Below are positions 40,341 to 46,455 of a stretch of DNA of 46,455 nucleotides, piece by piece. Origin of the DNA: Bacteroidetes bacterium HGW-Bacteroidetes-21 (GTDB taxonomy: Bacteria > Bacteroidota > Bacteroidia > Bacteroidales > GWA2-32-17); NCBI GenBank assembly GCA_002840935.1, contig PHDH01000004.1, positions 1 through 46,455 of the forward strand. The letters are read 5' to 3'. Made by a program: the position numbers and the translations under genes. The notes beneath the pieces were generated by a model. The model saw only the letters and a list, made by a program, of their open reading frames with translations. It was not told the DNA's origin and did not search any database. Position 1 is the stretch's first letter; each line of letters opens with the position of its first letter.

Positions 40341-41738
40341 ATGAGAAATTTAGTTCTGTTTTTTATAACAGCAGCCGTTTTAAGTAGTTGTACTACGGGT
40401 AACGGAGAATTAATTGGTGTTCAGGACAGAGAAGTCTGGTATGAACCGCAGCCTTATGGAATGTTATTCGTTTCACAAGGGAGTTATAATATGGGACCCA
40501 ACGATCAGGATGTCCCATGGGCTATGACAGCAGAGACAAAAACGGTTTCTGTTGCATCCTTTTGGATGGATGAGACGGAAATCATTAATAATGAGTATCG
40601 TCAGTTTGTCTTTTGGGTACGTGATTCTATTGCCCGTAAACTGTTGGGTGCTCAGATTGATGAGTTTCTCATTCAAGAAGATGTCTATGGGGAAGAGATA
40701 AATCCCCCATTTCTTGATTGGACTGTCAGACTGCAGTGGGACGGAGATGAGCAAAGAGAAATCCTGAACGAAATGTATTATCGTACAGAGGAAAGATTTT
40801 ATCGCAGAAAAGAAATTGATACCCGTAAATTAAATTATGAGTATTGGAGAATTGACTTAAAACAAGCTGCGAAGAAATACGATTTTAATAATGAATATAG
40901 ACGTGCTTGGAATGCCGATGAGGAAAAATATGAAGGTGAATTTACGGACTATAACTACAAAAGTCCTACTCGTGGCCAAAGAATTCCTGTAAAAGACAGA
41001 GCATCCTATATTATTAGAGATGTAGTAAATGTTTATCCAGATACACTTTGTTGGGTAGGAGACTTTACTTACTCATACAACGAGCCTTATGCTAAGATGT
41101 ATTTCTGGCATCCCGCATATGATATTTATCCTGTTGTAGGTGTGTCATGGCGTCAGGCACGCGCATTCTGCGTATGGAGAACTCAATTACTGAATGGATT
41201 TCTTAACGAAAGTGGAGAAACTTTTGTACAGGATTACCGTTTACCTACCGAATCAGAATGGGAATACGCTTCACGCGGTGGACTCAAACAGGCCATGTAT
41301 CCCTGGGGAGGTTATTATACCAGCAATTATAAAGGATGCTATGTTGCAAACTTTAAACCTTTGCGCGGAAACTATCCTGCTGATGGTGGATTTTATCCTC
41401 TGATGGTTGCTCATTACGATCCTAACGAATGGGGTCTCTATGATATGGGTGGAAATGTAGCAGAATGGACATCTAACGCTTTTGATGAATCCGCTTATGT
41501 ATGGTCAGATGACCTTAATCCGGATTATGAATATGAATGTTTACCTAATGATCCTCCGGTGCTGAAACGTAAAGTAGTTCGTGGCGGTTCATGGAAAGAT
41601 ATAAGCTATTATATGCAGTGTGGTACCCGTACTTATGAGTACATGGATACTGCCAAATCTTACATCGGATTCCGTACTGTAAGATCATATTTGGGCCGCG
41701 ACTTTAATGACGCAGGATCTGGCTCACAGGTTTATTAA
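40341..41738 (+). CDS. gldK: GldK/PorK T9SS lipoprotein (SUMF1/FGE-sulfatase fold)
   Basis: Likely start 40341 (MRNLVLFFITAAVLSSCTTG, lipobox; GGAGG upstream). PVVGVSWRQARAFCVWRT, YRLPTESEWEYASRGG, DMGGNVAEWTS, VVRGGSWKD. Confidence 0.94.
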   Translation: MRNLVLFFITAAVLSSCTTGNGELIGVQDREVWYEPQPYGMLFVSQGSYNMGPNDQDVPWAMTAETKTVSVASFWMDETEIINNEYRQFVFWVRDSIARKLLGAQIDEFLIQEDVYGEEINPPFLDWTVRLQWDGDEQREILNEMYYRTEERFYRRKEIDTRKLNYEYWRIDLKQAAKKYDFNNEYRRAWNADEEKYEGEFTDYNYKSPTRGQRIPVKDRASYIIRDVVNVYPDTLCWVGDFTYSYNEPYAKMYFWHPAYDIYPVVGVSWRQARAFCVWRTQLLNGFLNESGETFVQDYRLPTESEWEYASRGGLKQAMYPWGGYYTSNYKGCYVANFKPLRGNYPADGGFYPLMVAHYDPNEWGLYDMGGNVAEWTSNAFDESAYVWSDDLNPDYEYECLPNDPPVLKRKVVRGGSWKDISYYMQCGTRTYEYMDTAKSYIGFRTVRSYLGRDFNDAGSGSQVY

Positions 41739-41785
41739 TTGAAAAAAGTATCAAACAATAAGTCTTAACCAAAAAACAAAGAATT

Positions 41786-42817
41786 ATGGGATTTAACATT
41801 ACTGAAATTGTTCAAACCAGAGGGTGGAAACTTTTTATGGCAAAAGTATACGGTTGGGGGGCAGCTGTAGTACTTGTAGGAGCTATGTTTAAAATTATGC
41901 ACTGGCCGGGTGCAGGTCCAATGCTTGTCGTTGGTCTTAGCGTTGAGGCGTTCATCTTTTTTACTTCAGCTTTCGAACCTCTTCATGAGGAATATGACTG
42001 GAGTCTTGTTTATCCCGAATTAGCAGGAATGCACGAAGAAATTGAAGATACAGTAGATCTGAAAAAACCCAATTCTAAACAATCTGCTTTAGAAAAATTC
42101 GACGAACTGCTTAATAGTGCACAGATTTCACCCGAATTATTTAATAAATTAGGTAATGGACTGCGTGACTTAAATCAGACAACCGAAAAATTAGCTGACG
42201 TTTCGAATGCTACTGCTGCTACAAATAATTATGTAGCTAACTTTGAAAAAGCCAGTATGAAAGTAAATGAGTTTGCAGACATTTATGGTCAGTCAGCTCA
42301 GGTTCTGAATAGTTCAGCCAGTACATTAGCCGGCTCCTATCAGAAAACATCTGATATACTTACCACATCTACCGAAAAATTTGCTACCACACTTGTTGGT
42401 GCTGGTAATGATGCAACCAAAATTTTCAGTGAATCTTTTGAAAATGTATCAGAAAAGATTAAAACTGCTGGTGCTGATATGGCAAATTCTTATGGTAAGA
42501 TTTCTGAAAGTCTGAATAATGATTTCAATGCTATTACCGCTGGATCAAAATCATATTCAGATCAGTTAATGGGAATTACTAAGAACTTAACAGCACTTAA
42601 TGCTGTATATGAACTGCAGTTGCAAGGCTCTAATGAACATATGGAATCAGCTAAGAAACTTTTCGGTGGTATGGAAGAAATCATGGAAAATATGAAATCT
42701 TCTGTTGATGATGTGAAACGTTACCGCGACGAAGTTTCAAAACTCGGCAATAATCTGTCAGCAATGAATACCATTTATGGTAATATGTTGTCGGCAATGA
42801 ATTTTCCGAAACAATAA
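41786..42817 (+). CDS. gldL: GldL/PorL T9SS inner-membrane motor protein
   Basis: KLFMAKVYGWGAAVVLVGAMFKIMHWPGAGPMLVVGLSVEAFIFFTSAFEPLHEEYDWSLVYPEL. Confidence 0.96.
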   Translation: MGFNITEIVQTRGWKLFMAKVYGWGAAVVLVGAMFKIMHWPGAGPMLVVGLSVEAFIFFTSAFEPLHEEYDWSLVYPELAGMHEEIEDTVDLKKPNSKQSALEKFDELLNSAQISPELFNKLGNGLRDLNQTTEKLADVSNATAATNNYVANFEKASMKVNEFADIYGQSAQVLNSSASTLAGSYQKTSDILTTSTEKFATTLVGAGNDATKIFSESFENVSEKIKTAGADMANSYGKISESLNNDFNAITAGSKSYSDQLMGITKNLTALNAVYELQLQGSNEHMESAKKLFGGMEEIMENMKSSVDDVKRYRDEVSKLGNNLSAMNTIYGNMLSAMNFPKQ

Positions 42818-42860
42818 ATGATGTATTCCGAATGTTTTATTAATAAAGAGTTGATGTAAT

Positions 42861-44522
42861 ATGGGTGCCACGAATTGTCCAGAAACGCCGCGTCAGAAGA
42901 TGATAGGTATGATGTACCTGATGCTTACCTGTATGCTCGCGTTAAATATTTCGAAGGAAGTTCTGAATGCTTTTATTGTTGTAAATGAGGGTCTTGTTAA
43001 AACTAATGAAGTGTTTGAGCAGAAAAATGCATATATGTATAATGCATTAGATAAAGCTAAAGCAAACAATCCAGAAAAAGCAGGACCTGCCGCAAGCAAC
43101 GCACAAAAAGCAAAAGAATATTCCGAAGAACTAGATAAATATATTCAAGAACTCAAAATTGAATTATTTATGGCTGCCGATGGTTGTACAAGAGAAGTTG
43201 CCATGACAGCAAATATTAAAGATCTCCAGTCAAAAGATAATGTTGATAGACCTCACTTTATTCTTATTGGCGAGAGTGTAGATGGATCGAGTGGTAAAGC
43301 AAGAGTGCTCAAAAATAAATTGAATGAGTATAAAGATAAATTAATTGCTTTATTGAAAGATCCAAAAATTGACATTCCTAATAAACCAAAGGAAATTGAA
43401 GATTTAGGAGATTTAGGTATTGATACAAAAGATAATCCTAATGCTTCACCAGATAAACCTTTCGAAAAATATTGGGAAACCAATACTTTTGGAGAAATTC
43501 CTTTGGCCGCTGTTATTACTATGTTAACACAGGTTCAGAATCAGGTTAAGAATGCTGAAGCTACAATTGTTAACAAACTTTTAGGCTCCATTGGTGCCAG
43601 TGACTTTAAATTTGATACTATTGCTCCTCGTATTGTTCCCCGCTCAAATTATATTGTATCGGGTGATAGTTACGAAGCTGAATTGTTTATTGCTGCTTTT
43701 AGTACCACAGATATACCCAGAATTCTCGTTGGTAGTGGATTTGATTCAACTAAGGGCGAATTAACCGGAACTATTGACTCTGTTCCTGTTGTGAGAGGTG
43801 TAGGAAAATACAGTGTAGGTAGTCCTGGTATTGGTGCTCACTCATTTTCAGCTGTAATTCAGGTTAAGAATCCTGTAACTGGAGAATTTAAAAGTTATCC
43901 TATAAAATCAGGTGGAAGCTATGATTTAGAATACATGGTGGCAAAACCTCAGGCAGTAATTTCTCCTACAAAAATGAACGTTTTGTACATTGGTGTGGAT
44001 AATCCAATTGATATTTCTGTTTCAGGTTTCCGTGCCGATCAGATCAATGCAAATATTTCACAGGGAAGTCTTGGAAAATCTGGTACTGGTTATGTTGCCA
44101 GAGTTAAATCTCCAGGTAAATGTAATATCAGTGTTAGTGTAAAAGACGACAAAGGGACTTCACGTAGTATGGGTAGTATGGAATTCCGTGTAAAACGCGT
44201 TCCAGATCCAGTGCCAAAGGTTGCTAACATGAAGGGTGGATCTATTTCAAAGAGTCTGCTTGTTAGCCAAACTGGTGTTAAGGCTGACTTGGAAAACTTC
44301 GACTTTGACCTGAAATTTGATGTTGTTGGTTTCTCGGTTGAGGCTACGATTAAAGGATTTTCCGAATCAAAAACATCAACAGGTGCAAGATTTACTCCTG
44401 AACAAATTTCATTGATTAATAAAGTAGCTATAGGTCAGAGTGTTTATATTGCTGATGTAAAAGCAAGAAAACCCGATGGTACTGTTGCTAATATCGGAAC
44501 AATAAAATTTAAGCTTCAATAA
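42861..44522 (+). CDS. gldM: GldM/PorM T9SS protein
   Basis: NCPETPRQKMIGMMYLMLTCMLALNISKEVLNAFIVVNEGL. Confidence 0.96.
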   Translation: MGATNCPETPRQKMIGMMYLMLTCMLALNISKEVLNAFIVVNEGLVKTNEVFEQKNAYMYNALDKAKANNPEKAGPAASNAQKAKEYSEELDKYIQELKIELFMAADGCTREVAMTANIKDLQSKDNVDRPHFILIGESVDGSSGKARVLKNKLNEYKDKLIALLKDPKIDIPNKPKEIEDLGDLGIDTKDNPNASPDKPFEKYWETNTFGEIPLAAVITMLTQVQNQVKNAEATIVNKLLGSIGASDFKFDTIAPRIVPRSNYIVSGDSYEAELFIAAFSTTDIPRILVGSGFDSTKGELTGTIDSVPVVRGVGKYSVGSPGIGAHSFSAVIQVKNPVTGEFKSYPIKSGGSYDLEYMVAKPQAVISPTKMNVLYIGVDNPIDISVSGFRADQINANISQGSLGKSGTGYVARVKSPGKCNISVSVKDDKGTSRSMGSMEFRVKRVPDPVPKVANMKGGSISKSLLVSQTGVKADLENFDFDLKFDVVGFSVEATIKGFSESKTSTGARFTPEQISLINKVAIGQSVYIADVKARKPDGTVANIGTIKFKLQ

Positions 44523-44533
44523 ACAATAATGTT

Positions 44534-45415
44534 ATGAAAAAGCTGATTGTCATTCTCTCGTTCGCTTTCCTGTTGCCGGTCACTATGACTTTTGCGCAGC
44601 AGAAGGAGCCTACCGTTCTGGATGGTATTTACGTAAAGGAACATGTTCCTGCCAGAAAACCAGTTCCCTATCATCATCTCCGCGAGGCAGACCAGATGTG
44701 GAACAAAAAAATATGGCGCATGATCGATTTACGTGAAAAAATCAATCATCCTTTGTTTTATCCTTTGGTTAAAACCGACGACAGATATAGCTTGATTGCA
44801 TTGATTATGGCTTCTGTTGAAAGTGGTGATCTTGAGGTATATGACACCGGAGATGACGAGTTTACAACACCCATGACAATCGGACAAATTGATGCAAATT
44901 TTGATGCTATTGCAGATACACAGTATGTAGATGATGTTGAAACAGGAGAGTCTAAACAGACTATTATTCCTGGCGTTAGAAATAATGCAGAAGTAACACG
45001 TCTCATGATGAAAGAAATATGGTACTTCGATAAGCAGCGCTCTATGTTGGAAGTTCGTATTGTTGGTCTTTGTCCAATTCGCATGGCTCCTCCGAAACAA
45101 GCTATCGGAGAAGAAGTGTCAGATGCTGATGAAGAAAAAGAATTAACACCTAAAAAAGTACTGTGGGTATATTTCCCGGCGGTGCGTCCAATTCTTGCTA
45201 ACCACGAAGTGTTTAATCCCTTTAACGATGCCGAAAGAAGAACTTTTGACGACATCTTTTTCAAAAGAAGATTTAATAGTTATATTTTTGCCGAAACGAA
45301 TGTCTATGATAACCGTATCATTGGAGAATATCGTTATGGCTTAGATGCACTGTTGGAGTCTGACAAGATAAAAGATTGGATGTTCAGAATCGAGCACGAT
45401 CTTTGGGAATTCTAA
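44534..45415 (+). CDS. gldN: GldN/PorN T9SS protein
   Basis: Signal peptide; VLDGIYVKEHVPARKPVPYHHLREADQMWNKKIWRMIDLREKINHPLFYPL. Confidence 0.95.
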   Translation: MKKLIVILSFAFLLPVTMTFAQQKEPTVLDGIYVKEHVPARKPVPYHHLREADQMWNKKIWRMIDLREKINHPLFYPLVKTDDRYSLIALIMASVESGDLEVYDTGDDEFTTPMTIGQIDANFDAIADTQYVDDVETGESKQTIIPGVRNNAEVTRLMMKEIWYFDKQRSMLEVRIVGLCPIRMAPPKQAIGEEVSDADEEKELTPKKVLWVYFPAVRPILANHEVFNPFNDAERRTFDDIFFKRRFNSYIFAETNVYDNRIIGEYRYGLDALLESDKIKDWMFRIEHDLWEF

Positions 45416-45426
45416 AAATAATAGTA

Positions 45427-45456
45427 AAATCCCGCCCAAAAGGCGGGATTTTTTTA
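45427..45456 (+). terminator. Terminator after gldN
   Basis: AAATCCCGCC CAAAA GGCGGGATTTTTTT. Confidence 0.85.
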
Positions 45457-46256
45457 TGGCATACCTGAAAAAATATAATGATATTGTTGTCATGCAATTT
45501 GACATCTTGAGAAATTACGCAGGCATTAATCATTTTATAACTACACGGACGGATGGAAATTTAAATCGCTTTAATCCCGGTTTTGTTGATTGGAAAAATC
45601 CCCTGGAAGTAATTGAGAATCGTAAAAAACTAGCAAGTGCTTTTTCATTAGAGCCCAAAAATATGGTTTTTTGTCGTCAGACACATAGCGATAATGTGGC
45701 CGTATTTAATGAAGATGAAGGAGGAAATGGTTTCTATAATAGAGATACTGCCATTCCCGATACCGATGCGGTGATAACCAACAAACACAAAATCTGCCCC
45801 GTAATAATGACAGCAGATTGTGTTCCCATTATACTGTATGACCCCAAAAACAATGCTATAGGTGCTGTTCATAGTGGATGGAGAGGAACACAAAAATTAT
45901 TTTTGAAAAAGGTAATGACCCGTATGCATGAGGTTTTTAATTCCAGGCCGGAAGATTTTTTATGTTGTATTGGCCCTTCGGCTGGTCCCTGTTGCTATGA
46001 AGTAGGAGACGAAGTAGTGACTTTGTTTAAAGAAATTTTTGGCGAAAACGAAAAGATTATACATCGGGGCGATCATGAGAAAGCCCGTCTTGATCTATGG
46101 TATGCCAATGAGCTACAGGCATTGGAATTTGGAGTGCTTCCTAAAAATATTGAAATAAGTCGGAACTGCAGTATGTGTCAGTCGGACAACTTTTACTCTG
46201 CACGAGTACATAAATCGGAAGTCGGACGGACAGGTACGGGAATTTTCTTGCTTTAG
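45456..46256 (+). CDS. pgeF: Peptidoglycan editing factor PgeF (YfiH / laccase-domain family); start may be 45492
   Basis: FCRQTHSDNVAVF, TDAVITNKHKICPVIMTADCVPIILYDPKNNAIGAVHSGWRGT, CCIGPSAGPCCYEVG, SRNCSMCQSDNFYSARV. Confidence 0.92.
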   Translation: MAYLKKYNDIVVMQFDILRNYAGINHFITTRTDGNLNRFNPGFVDWKNPLEVIENRKKLASAFSLEPKNMVFCRQTHSDNVAVFNEDEGGNGFYNRDTAIPDTDAVITNKHKICPVIMTADCVPIILYDPKNNAIGAVHSGWRGTQKLFLKKVMTRMHEVFNSRPEDFLCCIGPSAGPCCYEVGDEVVTLFKEIFGENEKIIHRGDHEKARLDLWYANELQALEFGVLPKNIEISRNCSMCQSDNFYSARVHKSEVGRTGTGIFLL

Positions 46257-46398
46257 CCAAAAGAAGGTAGTATAGTTCAGGGCAAACGCATTTAAATAGA
46301 AGAACATTAAAATAAAAATAAAAAAATTACGTATTTGCGATGATTCAAGTCGTATACTAATGATTATCAATACACCAAAGAATCAGAAGCAATCTAAA

Positions 46399-46431
46399 TG
46401 CCTGCAGGCAGGCAAGCATAAGGCAGGCCGG
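46399..46431. repeat. GC-rich palindromic extragenic repeat
   Basis: TGCCTGCAGGCA perfect palindrome (46399-46410) followed by GGCAAGCATAAGGCAGGCCGG, in otherwise AT-rich intergenic DNA. Confidence 0.55.
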
Positions 46432-46455
46432 TTAAAGAAATTATTTGATAAACAA

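Noticed and set aside
44758-45264. 168-aa minus-strand ORF
   Set aside because: Antisense to gldN; Ser-rich artefact.

Overview
The window is a contiguous stretch of a Bacteroidota chromosome. This is inferred from the PorP/GldK-L-M-N type IX secretion (T9SS) locus, T9SS C-terminal sorting domains on two proteins, TAnnTTTG-type -7 promoter elements and the DUF2723 protein. Most of it is core housekeeping: a fused glycogen synthase/alpha-glucan phosphorylase (cut by the window edge), a TPR-SpoIIE phosphatase, dusB, atpC/atpD, tsf, rpsB, rpsI, rplM, der, era, tRNA-Gln, SOD, a class II ribonucleotide reductase, PBP1A, topA, porP-gldKLMN and pgeF. The accessory signal most worth following is at 27.8-30.3 kb: an overlapping cassette of HPr-kinase-like protein, sulfotransferase, PqqD/RRE protein and lasso-peptide B2-type protease. 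No lasso cyclase (AsnB-like) and no recognisable precursor is present in the window. It may be an orphan or atypical RiPP-like modification system. Secondary points: a degenerate arginase-fold protein between topA and the T9SS genes; a bacterial cyclic-2,3-diphosphoglycerate-synthase-like GTPase with a GCGCGCK tail; a 17-bp hairpin upstream of atpD that pairs fully (two G.U) only in the minus-strand RNA; a perfect 9-bp inverted repeat over the -7 element of an HTH regulator; and a possibly exported superoxide dismutase. All calls come from reading motifs in the given sequence; no database search was run.
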